This document shows, one piece after another, positions 53,191 to 61,370 of a stretch of 64,000 nucleotides of DNA. The position numbers and the translations under genes were made by a program. The notes under the pieces were generated by a model. It had not been told where the DNA came from, ran no database searches, and saw nothing but the letters and a program-made list of their open reading frames with translations. This DNA is from Allorhizobium paknamense (GTDB taxonomy: Bacteria > Pseudomonadota > Alphaproteobacteria > Rhizobiales > Rhizobiaceae): NCBI RefSeq assembly GCF_030815125.1, contig NZ_JAUSWH010000005.1, positions 62,001-126,000 of the forward strand. The letters run 5' to 3'. The stretch's first letter is position 1. The number at the start of each line of letters is the position of its first letter.

Positions 53191-54104
53191 CACATTTGCC
53201 GCGCCAGCCAGGCTCCAGCCCCTTCCGCACTTCGGAAATCGGCAAGCGCCCGGCACGCAAGCGCAGGCTCCTGATGGCGCAGCATGGCCGAAAGATCGTT
53301 GCCGGGAAGAAGTTCGAAGGCGATATGACAACCGTTTTCCCGTAACGCCGCCATACAGGCCGCCCAGTCGAGCGGCGTGAAAAGCTGTGCCGTCAGGGTT
53401 TCGATTGCGCTCGCGCGGTCTCGGACGAGGGCACCATTGATCCCGGCAATCACGGGGATGTCCGGCGGGCGAAAGGGCGCAGCCGACAAGGCGCTGCGGA
53501 AAACATCGGCGGCGGGGGCCATCAGCGGCGTGTGTGAGGCGATCTTGACGGCAAGGGCGGTCACATGCGCGCCAGCCTGTTTTGCCTCTTCCCCGACATG
53601 GGCGATATCGGCGCTGCGCCCGGCGACCACGAAACGATCTTCGCCGTTGCGGATCGCGATATGGGCATGATGGGCATCGCAGATCGGTGCAAGCCTCGCC
53701 TCCAGCAGGCCGCGCACCGCCACCATTCCGGCCTCGTCTTCGAAGGCCGCATCCATGGCGCGGGCACGCGCCCGGGCAAGGCGAATGATCTCCGCCGGGG
53801 CGAGGGCTCCGGCGCAGCCATACGCTGCCAGTTCGCCAATGCTGTAGCCGGCAATGACGGCTGGCGGCTCGGGCAGGCGGGCCTGCATCACCGCGAAGCT
53901 GGCAAGCGCCGTGGCGCAGAGAACCGGCTGCGCCACGGCGTTGTCGTGCAGCCGCTCCGGGCGGGCGAGAACGGTCTCCATGCGTTCGCCGATGATAGCG
54001 GCAAAACTCTCGAACACCGCCCGCGCTTCCGGTTCGTCCTTCAGCATCTCCAGCATGCCGGCGCCTTGAGCGCTTTGTCCTGGGCAGAGAATGGCAAGCG
54101 TCAT
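53190..54104 (-). CDS. mdcH: Malonate decarboxylase, malonyl-CoA:ACP transacylase subunit
   Basis: Loads a malonyl group onto the special carrier protein MdcC to start the decarboxylase cycle. The 304-residue acyltransferase has ILCPGQSAQGAGM at the N-terminus, the GYSIGELAAYG nucleophile elbow, and VALAVKIASHTPLMAPA-like sequence around the catalytic His (KIASHTPLM). The start at 54104 overlaps the mdcB stop (ATGA) and follows GGAGACC. It is the last gene of the nine-gene operon. Confidence 0.9.
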   Translation of the reverse strand: MTLAILCPGQSAQGAGMLEMLKDEPEARAVFESFAAIIGERMETVLARPERLHDNAVAQPVLCATALASFAVMQARLPEPPAVIAGYSIGELAAYGCAGALAPAEIIRLARARARAMDAAFEDEAGMVAVRGLLEARLAPICDAHHAHIAIRNGEDRFVVAGRSADIAHVGEEAKQAGAHVTALAVKIASHTPLMAPAADVFRSALSAAPFRPPDIPVIAGINGALVRDRASAIETLTAQLFTPLDWAACMAALRENGCHIAFELLPGNDLSAMLRHQEPALACRALADFRSAEGAGAWLARQM

Positions 54105-55060
54105 GAGGTCTCCAGAGGGTTTTTCCGCGTTCCCGGACGGAAAACCGGTTCCCACTTTCCCTTGAAACACTCCAGCCCGTGCAGGAAAAGCGTACAGGAG
54201 AGAAGATCGGCAGCACCACCAGGCGAAATCCGCCTCTCGCAAAACTGGCGGTGAAGCGCGATGGCGCGCTCCCGTCCATTCCGGGCCATTATGCCACCGC
54301 AGGCCAGAAAGGCACGGCTTTCCTGCTGCACGACAGCAAGTCCCTCAGCGCCCGCCCGATGCAGGATGTTGGTGTCGTTCAACACCGCCATGATGGCAAA
54401 CAGCGCCTGAAGGCTCGCTTCCGTGGCCGTGCGGCCTTCAGAGAGCGCCTGCCGGTAGGCGGGCAGGGCCGCTTGCCGCAGAACCGGATAGGCCGTTGCC
54501 GCCTGCTCGCGCGCGCCGGTACCGCCATGGTTGGCCACAGCCTTCAAACCGTTCGACTGGTTCAGAGGTGGACGCGAGGCGAGGATCTCGGCCCCCCAAA
54601 GAGCCGCGATCTCGTGACACACCGCGTCTGCCTCCAATGTCTTGCCCCGGGCCTGCCGATGGGCAGCGGCGGCGGCGATGAGGCCGAGATTGAAGATCGC
54701 GCCGCGATGGGTGTTGATGCCGCCCGTTGCCGCCATCATCCGCGCCTCGGCTTCGATCCCCAGCCGCTGCATGTCCTGCAGAGGGCGGAATTGGGCGCCT
54801 GCCGCCGCGACAGCCGGGAAGTAACCGCGCAGGGCAAAGAGGCTGCGCATGAAGGTTTCCATGGTCATGTCACGATGCGACCCGTTATCCACCGGGCTGA
54901 CCAGCCCCGGCTTCGGGTAAAGCGCGACCTCGTGATAAAGCGCGCGAATGGCGAGCCGTCCCAGAAAGCTGCAAAAGGCGGCATGGCCTGCATTGGAAGC
55001 AAGCTTCTCCGCAGGCGCCGCGTCAAAGCCTGCCGGGTCGTTGCTGGCGAGCACCGTCAT
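54101..55060 (-). CDS. mdcB: Triphosphoribosyl-dephospho-CoA synthase
   Basis: Makes 2'-(5''-triphosphoribosyl)-3'-dephospho-CoA, the precursor of the MdcC prosthetic group. The protein has 319 residues of the CitG/MdcB family, with ALYPKPGLVSPVDNGSHRDM, GINTHRGAIFNLGLIAAAAA and the AVLNDTNILHRAG stretch. The last ~22 residues (ECFKGKWEPVFRPGTRKNP) are encoded by a family A intergenic repeat, so the C-terminus seems to have been changed by that element. It overlaps mdcG by 4 nt and mdcH by 4 nt. Confidence 0.9.
   Translation of the reverse strand: MTVLASNDPAGFDAAPAEKLASNAGHAAFCSFLGRLAIRALYHEVALYPKPGLVSPVDNGSHRDMTMETFMRSLFALRGYFPAVAAAGAQFRPLQDMQRLGIEAEARMMAATGGINTHRGAIFNLGLIAAAAAHRQARGKTLEADAVCHEIAALWGAEILASRPPLNQSNGLKAVANHGGTGAREQAATAYPVLRQAALPAYRQALSEGRTATEASLQALFAIMAVLNDTNILHRAGAEGLAVVQQESRAFLACGGIMARNGRERAIALHRQFCERRISPGGAADLLSCTLFLHGLECFKGKWEPVFRPGTRKNPLETS
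54115..54172 (-). repeat. Mosaic repeat (family A, copy 4) inside mdcB
   Basis: The stretch has the repeat core TTCCCGGACGGAAAACCGG with flanking GTTTTTCCGCG and CTTTCCCTTGAAAC, like the intergenic copies at 5363, 22653 and 32209, but it is translated as residues ~297-316 of MdcB. Confidence 0.65.
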
Positions 55061-55710
55061 TCACGCCCTCCCAATCGGCCCAGGACCTCATCCCGCGGCA
55101 CGAGACGGGGGCCGCCATGCCGTTTTTCCATCAGTTCCGCGGCATTCGTCGCCAGTTCGCGCAGATTGACCGCCCCTCCATCACAAAGAAGCACCTCGCC
55201 ATCGAGACGCGGCTGACCATCCAGCGACAGGAGAGCCCTCAGGGCATTCTCGTGCCGGTTTCTCGATGCAAAGCGGATCAGCAGATCGAGATCGGAGGCC
55301 GGATGCAGATAGGTTCTGCCGGTGTGAGTTTGCCAGGCCAGCGACCCGAACAGGCCCAGTTCGAAGCCATGATCCTCGGCCAGTGCGAGGATGGCGGAAA
55401 GGCGGGGCTGCCACGCCTCAGGTGCCGCCGCCCGCGCCTCCGCCAGCGTCAGGGCCGGTAGAAGATCGTGGATCGCCTCCGTTGCAATGGTCAGCCCCAG
55501 CCTCTGCTTGTCCGGGGTGGCGAGACCCAGCCGCACCGTGCCTTCGGCATCGGTGGGATGGGAGGACGCAACGACCAGCGGTCCACCGCCATCGATCCAG
55601 CCCGCGAGATGCTGACGTGACTCGTCCCGATGCAGGCAGGCGGCGAAGTCCGGAGAAAACTGCCGCCAGTCTTTGTCCAGGATGACGAAGCGGTGCCGTT
55701 CAGGCCGCAT
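55057..55710 (-). CDS. mdcG: Phosphoribosyl-dephospho-CoA transferase
   Basis: Attaches the dephospho-CoA-type prosthetic group to Ser of the carrier protein MdcC. The 217-residue protein has a nucleotidyltransferase-like core LGLFGSLAWQTHTG then HPASDLDLLI with the Asp pair, and ends VPRDEVLGRLG. The start at 55710 gives the MRPERHRFV N-terminus and overlaps mdcE by 11 nt; a GTG 6 nt upstream is possible. It is more divergent than its neighbours, but its place between mdcE and mdcB matches the known operon order. Confidence 0.86.
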   Translation of the reverse strand: MRPERHRFVILDKDWRQFSPDFAACLHRDESRQHLAGWIDGGGPLVVASSHPTDAEGTVRLGLATPDKQRLGLTIATEAIHDLLPALTLAEARAAAPEAWQPRLSAILALAEDHGFELGLFGSLAWQTHTGRTYLHPASDLDLLIRFASRNRHENALRALLSLDGQPRLDGEVLLCDGGAVNLRELATNAAELMEKRHGGPRLVPRDEVLGRLGGRE

Positions 55711-56410
55711 CGTCACGCACCCGTGCAGAAATGGCATGGGCCAGCCGTCTGCCGCCGCGCTCGGCGCCATCGGCACGGCGGCGGTCCACAAGCGGATCGT
55801 CTTTCAGGGCAAGCGCCTCCTTCAGGTGTTGCGAGAGATCGCCGGTCCACAGCGCCCGCACGGCCCCCATCGCCACATAGTTTTCGACGCCGGGTGCAAA
55901 CACGGCGCTGTCGCGGGAGAGTTCCTCCAGCCGCTCCACCGGGATCTTGGTCACCCGCGACATGGCGGGCAGGTTCATCACCCGCACCTCGGCCTGTTCC
56001 AGCGCATAGCATTGATCGGCCAGCAGGCTGGTCGACAGAAACCCCGCGCTCACCGCTTCGCCGTAGACGAGGCCGATGATCCGGTGCCCCCGGCGTCTTG
56101 CCACATCCAGGCATTTGGCGAGATGGGCGATATAGCCGTTGAGGCCCAGCAGTTCATCGCGACGGCTCATTTTCTGGCCGGAGGTATCGACCATCAGCAG
56201 CAGGGGCTCGCCGGGTCTGGTTTTCATCACGGCGATGATTTCCCGCGCCATGCGCATGGCAAGATCGATGCCGATGGCCGCTTTGTCGCGGGTGCCGATC
56301 ACCGTCACGGTGCCTGTGCCAAGCCTGCCGCGCCCGGTGAAAAACGCGCCTTCATGACCGATCTCATGGCCTTGCGGAAACAGCCTGTCGAACACATCGT
56401 CCACGCTCAT
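55700..56410 (-). CDS. mdcE: Malonate decarboxylase gamma subunit
   Basis: With MdcD it forms the carboxylase-like enzyme that decarboxylates malonyl-S-ACP to acetyl-S-ACP. The 236-residue crotonase/carboxyltransferase-fold protein has GRGRLGTGTVTVIGTRDKAA, LLLMVDTSGQKMSRRDELLG and GLVYGEAVSAGFLS. Its start overlaps the mdcD stop (ATGA), so equal synthesis is expected. Confidence 0.9.
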   Translation of the reverse strand: MSVDDVFDRLFPQGHEIGHEGAFFTGRGRLGTGTVTVIGTRDKAAIGIDLAMRMAREIIAVMKTRPGEPLLLMVDTSGQKMSRRDELLGLNGYIAHLAKCLDVARRRGHRIIGLVYGEAVSAGFLSTSLLADQCYALEQAEVRVMNLPAMSRVTKIPVERLEELSRDSAVFAPGVENYVAMGAVRALWTGDLSQHLKEALALKDDPLVDRRRADGAERGGRRLAHAISARVRDDAA

Positions 56411-57291
56411 GGTGTAATCCTCTTTCCTGCAACGGCTTCCAGAAAGGCCTCGGTTTCGAGAAGGGGAATGGCGCTCGCAGGCTCTATGCCAAGACTGGTC
56501 CAGATCTCCTCGGCATCCCGCAGGCTGCCGAACCGCTCCAGCCGTGTGGCGAGAAAGCCGTGTTCCGCCTCGATCTCTTCCAGACCCATCGGGCTCACCG
56601 GTTCGAGCAGGGCGGCGGCCTTTTCCCGGAAGGCCTGAATGTCATCGCTGACGAAGGCCGTTGCCTCGCCCAGGATGTACCGGTGCTTGCCGCCCACGGT
56701 GCGCCAGACCAGCGCCTTGTCGGAGGCGTCGAATTCCTCCACGCCCATGGTGGTTTCAATCACTTCCGGGCCGGAAAGGCCAAGCCGCCCTTCCTCCGAG
56801 ATGACCACGGCGGATGAGAGCCGCGTAGCAATGCCCATGCCTCCGAAAACGCCGAAGCGCCCGCCATCCAGCACGATGGCCGGAATGCCTGCGGCCCTGA
56901 GATCCAGCAGGGCGCGCATGATTTCCGAAACTGCAATCAGCCCGGCATTGGCCTCATGCAGGCGCACACCGCCGGATTCAAGCAGCAGCAGCACGCCTGC
57001 CGGGCGCTCGATGAGGGCGCGTTCCATCACGCCGGTGATCTTGGCGCCATGCACCTCGCCAACCGCGCCGCCCATGAAGGCCCCTTCCTGCGCGGCGATC
57101 AGCACGGTTTTTCCCGCAAGCTTACCCCGTCCAACCACCACGCCGTCATCGAAGGCGGCGGGTGAGCCAAGCGCGCTCAGATGCGGGCTGGTGCACCGCG
57201 CTTCAGGCGGCAGAAATTCATGAAAACTGCCCTGATCGATCAATCCATCGATCCGCTCGCGGGCGGTGGCTTCGTACCAGCTTGTGCTCAT
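56407..57291 (-). CDS. mdcD: Malonate decarboxylase beta subunit
   Basis: Carboxyltransferase-fold subunit of 294 residues, related to acetyl-CoA carboxylase beta chains. It has ARERIDGLIDQGSFHEF at the N-terminus, VLIAAQEGAFMGGAVGEVHG, LLLLESGGVRLHEANAGLIA and GGRFGVFGGMGIATRLSSAV. It pairs with MdcE for the decarboxylation step and does not use biotin. It overlaps mdcC and mdcE by 4 nt each. Confidence 0.9.
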   Translation of the reverse strand: MSTSWYEATARERIDGLIDQGSFHEFLPPEARCTSPHLSALGSPAAFDDGVVVGRGKLAGKTVLIAAQEGAFMGGAVGEVHGAKITGVMERALIERPAGVLLLLESGGVRLHEANAGLIAVSEIMRALLDLRAAGIPAIVLDGGRFGVFGGMGIATRLSSAVVISEEGRLGLSGPEVIETTMGVEEFDASDKALVWRTVGGKHRYILGEATAFVSDDIQAFREKAAALLEPVSPMGLEEIEAEHGFLATRLERFGSLRDAEEIWTSLGIEPASAIPLLETEAFLEAVAGKRITP

Positions 57292-57611
57292 GGCTTCATC
57301 TCCCGGCCACTATAGGCTTTCAGCGCCTGATCGAGGCGCAGCGCCACAACGGCAGGCGTGGCGCCGGCGTCGTTGATCGAAATCCGGATATCGCCGATCT
57401 TCCAGCGCTCGAACACATCGGTCAGCACCGCCTGCCAGATCCGTCCGAAGCCGACGGCGGCGGTCTCGATCTCCACGGCGCATTGGCCGGCGAGATCGGC
57501 GGGCTCGATCAGCACTTCGAGATTGCCCGATCCCAGCACACCGGAGAGGATGGGGCGGTTACGGGCGGCAAGGGCCGTGCCGCCGGAAAAGGAGAATTCG
57601 AGTTTTTCCAT
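57288..57611 (-). CDS. mdcC: Malonate decarboxylase acyl carrier protein (delta subunit)
   Basis: Small carrier protein, 107 residues, carrying a covalently bound dephospho-CoA-type group on which acetyl and malonyl residues are exchanged. The modified Ser is expected at about residue 28 in VLGSGNLEVLIEP. MEKLEFSF at the N-terminus fits the family. I chose ATG 57611, with GGTGAG 7 nt before it; a GTG 12 nt upstream overlaps the mdcA stop codon and is possible. Confidence 0.88.
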   Translation of the reverse strand: MEKLEFSFSGGTALAARNRPILSGVLGSGNLEVLIEPADLAGQCAVEIETAAVGFGRIWQAVLTDVFERWKIGDIRISINDAGATPAVVALRLDQALKAYSGREMKP

Positions 57612-57619
57612 GTCTTCGC

Positions 57620-59257
57620 TCACCAGTTTCGGAAACGGGCCGGGGGATTGTAAAGCCCGTGCGAGGCGCGCACGAGATCCTTCATCGAGCGCGCCGCCAG
57701 AAGATCGCGCGTGGCCAGCGACACATCGACGCCCAGATCGGCGGCGCGGCGAATAATGCCCCGGTCGCGCAGGTTTTCGACCATCCGCCGGTCGCGGCCA
57801 AGGCCAACCGGCGTATAGCCCGCCACGCCGCGAATGGCCTGTTCGCGCTCCTCCGGCGTGCGGCAGAGCAGAAGGTTGGCAATGCCTTCCTCCGTGACGA
57901 TATGGGTGACGTCATCGCCGTAAATCATCACCGGCGGCAGGTCGAGGCCGGCGCTTTCCGCCAGCTTCCAGGCATCGAGTTCCTCCACGAAGGCCGGGGC
58001 CATGTGTTCGCGGAAGGTTTCCACCATCTGCACGACCAGCTTGCGGCCACGCGGCATGCCGCCGTCCAAGGCCTCGCGTCCCGCCTTCAGCCAGGTGGTG
58101 GAGCCGTGGCGGCGGCCTCTGGCATCGGAGCCCATGTTCGGCGCACCGCCAAAGCCCGCGATCCGGCCGAGGGTGGCCGTCGAACTGTTGCCCTGCAGAT
58201 CGATCTGCAGGGTGGAGCCGATGAACATGTCACAGGCATAGAGTCCGGCCGTCTGCGAGAGCGCCCGATTGGAGCGCATCGAGCCATCGCGCCCGGTGAA
58301 GAACACATCGGAACGTGCGCGGATATAGGGCTCCATGCCGAGTTCCGAGCCGAAGCTGTGAACGCTTTCGACAAAGCCCGCCTCGATGGCGGGAATAAGC
58401 GCCGGATGCGGGTTGAGGGCCCAATGGGTGGCGATCTTGCCCTTCAACCCAAGGCTTTCGGCATAGGTCGGCAGAAGAAGCTCGATGGCGGCGGTGTCGA
58501 AGCCTATGCCGTGATTGAGACGCTTCACCTCATATTCGGCATAGATGCCCTTGATGGCCATCATCGCCATCAGCACCTGGATTTCGGAAATCTGCGCCGG
58601 ATCGCGGGTAAACAGCGGCTCGATATAATGCGGCTTCGGGCTCTGGACCACGAAATCCACCCAATCCGCCGGAATATCGACGCGCGGAACGGTGTCGACG
58701 ATTTCGTTGACCTGGGCAATGACAATGCCCTGCCGAAAGGCGGTGGCCTCGACGATCACCGGCGTGTCCTCGGTATTGCCGCCGGTGTAGAGATTGCCGG
58801 CGCGGTCGGCCGCCTGGGCGCAGACCAGGCTGACGCGCGGCGTGAGATCGGTAAAGTAGCGCCCGAAAAGTTCGAGATAGGTATGGATCGCGCCGATCCT
58901 GAGCTGGCCATTGCCGAGAAGGCGGGCAAGACGGCCTGCCTGCGGTCCCGAAAAGGAAAAATCCAGCCTGCTGGCAATGCCGCGTTCGAACACGTCGAGA
59001 TGGGCGGGCAGGGCCAGGACCGATTGCACGATATGCAGGTCATGCACCTTGGCGGGATCGAGGTTCGCGAGCCGCCCGGCCAGAAAATCCGCCTGTTTCT
59101 GATTGTTGCCTTCAATGCAGACCCGGTCGCCCGGCTCGAGAACGGCACTCAGCAGATCCCCCGTCCTGTCGGCTTCGAAAACCTTGCCCCGGACGAAGGG
59201 GGCGGCGCGGGCAAGCCGCGCCTCCCGGTTTTTGGCCTGACTGTTCCAGTCGCGCAT
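57620..59257 (-). CDS. mdcA: Malonate decarboxylase alpha subunit (acetyl-S-ACP:malonate ACP transferase)
   Basis: Exchanges acetyl for malonyl on the carrier protein, so that malonate is consumed and acetate released. The protein has 545 residues, full length. It shows RDWNSQAKNREARL at the N-terminus, EPGDRVCIEGNNQKQADFLA, YTGGNTEDTPVIVEATAFR, GSTLQIDLQGNSSTATLGRI and IYGDDVTHIVTEEGIANLLL. The start at 59257 follows AAAGGAAAAC; an upstream extension of the open frame runs across the madM gene and is not real. Confidence 0.92.
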   Translation of the reverse strand: MRDWNSQAKNREARLARAAPFVRGKVFEADRTGDLLSAVLEPGDRVCIEGNNQKQADFLAGRLANLDPAKVHDLHIVQSVLALPAHLDVFERGIASRLDFSFSGPQAGRLARLLGNGQLRIGAIHTYLELFGRYFTDLTPRVSLVCAQAADRAGNLYTGGNTEDTPVIVEATAFRQGIVIAQVNEIVDTVPRVDIPADWVDFVVQSPKPHYIEPLFTRDPAQISEIQVLMAMMAIKGIYAEYEVKRLNHGIGFDTAAIELLLPTYAESLGLKGKIATHWALNPHPALIPAIEAGFVESVHSFGSELGMEPYIRARSDVFFTGRDGSMRSNRALSQTAGLYACDMFIGSTLQIDLQGNSSTATLGRIAGFGGAPNMGSDARGRRHGSTTWLKAGREALDGGMPRGRKLVVQMVETFREHMAPAFVEELDAWKLAESAGLDLPPVMIYGDDVTHIVTEEGIANLLLCRTPEEREQAIRGVAGYTPVGLGRDRRMVENLRDRGIIRRAADLGVDVSLATRDLLAARSMKDLVRASHGLYNPPARFRNW

Positions 59258-59280
59258 CGTGTTTTCCTTTGTCTGAACGT

Positions 59281-60045
59281 TCAGCCGAACATGGCTTTCA
59301 CGGCGAGAAAGAGAATGGAAGGCCCTAGCAGGCAGCCAAAGCCGGTGTGAAAGGTGGCGACCAGCGCCCCATAGGGCACGAGACGGCGATCGGTGGCTGC
59401 AAGCCCGGCACTGACACCGCTGACGGTGCCGGCCAGTCCGCCGAACACCATGGCCGCCTGCGGATTGTTGAGCCGCATCGGCCCGGCAAAGACCGAGGTG
59501 AAGACCATGACCAGGATCGCCTTCACCACGCCGGTGGCGATGGATAGCGCAATCACATCGGAGGACGCGCCGATGGCCGCCCCCGTAACCGGCCCGACGA
59601 TATAGGTAACGGCACCCGCGCCAATCGTCGTCAGCGCCACCGGGTCGCGGTAGCCGAAGGCAAAGGCTACCGAAACCCCGACAACAAAGGGCAGGACGGT
59701 GCCGAGCAGCAGGGCGATGAAGCCCAGCCATCCGGCCTTTTTCGCCTCATCCACATGCACTTCGCTGGCGGTGGCGACAATGGTGAAATCCCGCATCATC
59801 GCGCCGCCCATCAGCGCCAGGCCGCCGAATTCGGCAATATCGGCCAGGCCTTTGGCCTTGCCGGTGATCGACCCCCCCAGCCAGGCCAGCGCCAGTCCGG
59901 CCAGCACCGCAATGGCCGAGCCTGCCACGCGCCCGCCCGTCAGATGCTTGCCCAGGAGATTGGAGATCCAGATCACCAGGCCGATAAAGGCAAAGGCTGT
60001 GACGAGCTGGCCTTCGAGAATGGTCTTTTCCAGAAGATGAAACAT
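59281..60045 (-). CDS. madM: Malonate transporter subunit MadM
   Basis: Larger membrane subunit of the MadLM malonate importer, a cation-coupled transporter. The 254-residue protein has about eight or nine spans; ADIAEFGGLALMGGAMMRDF, TTIGAGAVTYIVGPVTGAAI and VFGGLAGTVSGVSAGLAATD are typical. It lies between madL and mdcA on the same strand. It is called mdcM in the Acinetobacter operon. Confidence 0.9.
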   Translation of the reverse strand: MFHLLEKTILEGQLVTAFAFIGLVIWISNLLGKHLTGGRVAGSAIAVLAGLALAWLGGSITGKAKGLADIAEFGGLALMGGAMMRDFTIVATASEVHVDEAKKAGWLGFIALLLGTVLPFVVGVSVAFAFGYRDPVALTTIGAGAVTYIVGPVTGAAIGASSDVIALSIATGVVKAILVMVFTSVFAGPMRLNNPQAAMVFGGLAGTVSGVSAGLAATDRRLVPYGALVATFHTGFGCLLGPSILFLAVKAMFG

Positions 60046-60054
60046 CGCCGCTCC

Positions 60055-60465
60055 TCACTGTCCCTTGACGGTATCATGGGTGGCGGCCAGCGGATCGGCG
60101 TCGGGATTGCTCCGTTCGATGATCCGGTTGATGACGCCGACGAAGAAGAAGCAGACGCTGAAGGTCAGCACTGCCGCCAGAATGGCCAGCGGGCCGGAGC
60201 GGACCGCGACGATGACATTCTGCGTGGAGGCCATGGCGACCACGACGGGGATATACATCGAAGCCCAGAAGGTCACGCCCCTGGCCGTCTCCGGCACATA
60301 GAAGCCGAGCTTCTGCATTTTATGAATGGCGGCGATCAGCAGCATCATGGCGATGCCCACCCCGCCGACATTGGCTTTCACGCCGATCAACACGGCAATG
60401 CCCTCACCGATGGCAATGCCCGCCAGATAGCAGGCTGCCAGAAGGGCCGTCCCAAAAATCACCAT
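60055..60465 (-). CDS. madL: Malonate transporter subunit MadL
   Basis: Small membrane subunit of the malonate importer, 136 residues and four spans. IFGTALLAACYLAGIAIGEG at the N-terminus and KANVGGVGIAMMLLIAAIHK are conserved. The ATG at 60465 follows GGAGGTCC; an upstream in-frame start lacks such a site. It is the first gene of the nine-gene malonate operon and is divergent from the GntR regulator. Confidence 0.88.
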   Translation of the reverse strand: MVIFGTALLAACYLAGIAIGEGIAVLIGVKANVGGVGIAMMLLIAAIHKMQKLGFYVPETARGVTFWASMYIPVVVAMASTQNVIVAVRSGPLAILAAVLTFSVCFFFVGVINRIIERSNPDADPLAATHDTVKGQ

Positions 60466-60561
60466 AGGCGGACCTCCCCCGGCCCGCACCGGTTTTTCCA
60501 TGCACTTGCAATCATTCCTGCTCCTCCCATGTCACCGGAATTTTGAATGCAAAAAAGCTTA

Positions 60562-60591
60562 TATGTATTCATAAAGGATTTTATGTATACA
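60562..60591. promoter_or_regulatory. Twin candidate GntR operators before the malonate operon
   Basis: TATGTATTCA (60562-60571) and TATGTATACA (60582-60591) are direct copies exactly 20 bp apart, two helical turns. TGTATACA is a perfect palindrome of the kind bound by FCD-type GntR regulators. They lie between the divergent madL and gntR genes in an AT-rich stretch that probably also holds both promoters. Confidence 0.55.
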
Positions 60592-60659
60592 GACAAAAAA
60601 TTGGACAGCTTGTCAAGCTGCCGGTAATGCTCGTCTGGAGAGGGATGTGGATCACACCG

Positions 60660-61331
60660 ATGGACATGAAAACGACAAGCCTGCCGCTTTCCGATCAATT
60701 GCTGGAAGCCATTGAGGAAAGGATCGTTACGGGCGCTTACCCGCCGGGAACGCGGCTGGACGAAGTGGACCTGGCAAAGGTGTTCGAGGTCTCCCGCACG
60801 CCGATCCGCGAGGCGCTGATCCGCTTGGAAACCATGCGCATCATCGAGAAGGTGCCGCGCAAGGGCTGGGTGGTCACGCCGATCTCACCGCAAAGCCTGT
60901 GCGAGATGTTCGAGTTTATTTCCGAACTGGAAGCGCTGTGCGGACTGTTTGCCGCGCGCCGCGCCACACCCTTCCAGATCCAGCAATTGCTGTCGGCGCA
61001 TGAGGCCTGTCGTGATGTCGATGATCCGGATGCCTATTACCGCGCCAATGAGGGCTTTCACAAGGCGCTCTATGCCGCTGCCGGCAACAGCTATCTTCTG
61101 GAGCAGCTTACGGAAATGCAGCGGCGCGCCCGTCCTTACCGGCGGCTGCAATTGCGCGCGCCGGAACGTATCAAGGCGTCTTTCGCCGAACACGAGGCGA
61201 TTGTCGCCGCCGTTCTCGCCCGCGACGAGGGGGCGGCTGCCGAGAGGCTGCGCGAGCACGTCATGCTGCAGGGGGACCGGTTCAACCGCCTGCTGCAATC
61301 TCTGGAAGGTTTTGGCCGGGCAGGGCGATAA
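60660..61331 (+). CDS. GntR/FCD-family transcriptional regulator of malonate use
   Basis: Regulator of the FadR group, about 223 residues. The winged helix has LLEAIEERIVTGAYPPGTRL, then VFEVSRTPIREALIRLETMR. The helical FCD effector domain follows (FEFISELEALCGLFAARRAT, then FHKALYAAAGNSYLLEQL). It is divergent from madL and the whole malonate operon, so it most likely controls it in response to malonate or malonyl-CoA, as MdcY/MatR-type regulators do. The start is uncertain: ATG codons at 60630, 60645, 60660 and 60666 are in frame, and GGAGAGGG lies at 60636. Confidence 0.87.
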   Translation: MDMKTTSLPLSDQLLEAIEERIVTGAYPPGTRLDEVDLAKVFEVSRTPIREALIRLETMRIIEKVPRKGWVVTPISPQSLCEMFEFISELEALCGLFAARRATPFQIQQLLSAHEACRDVDDPDAYYRANEGFHKALYAAAGNSYLLEQLTEMQRRARPYRRLQLRAPERIKASFAEHEAIVAAVLARDEGAAAERLREHVMLQGDRFNRLLQSLEGFGRAGR

Positions 61332-61370
61332 GGCTGATATCTACGTGCATGCCCTGCAATATCTCAAGGT

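Noticed and set aside
57659..59350. A plus-strand open frame of about 560 codons opposite mdcA
   Set aside because: Antisense shadow; MdcA on the minus strand is full length and in the known operon order.
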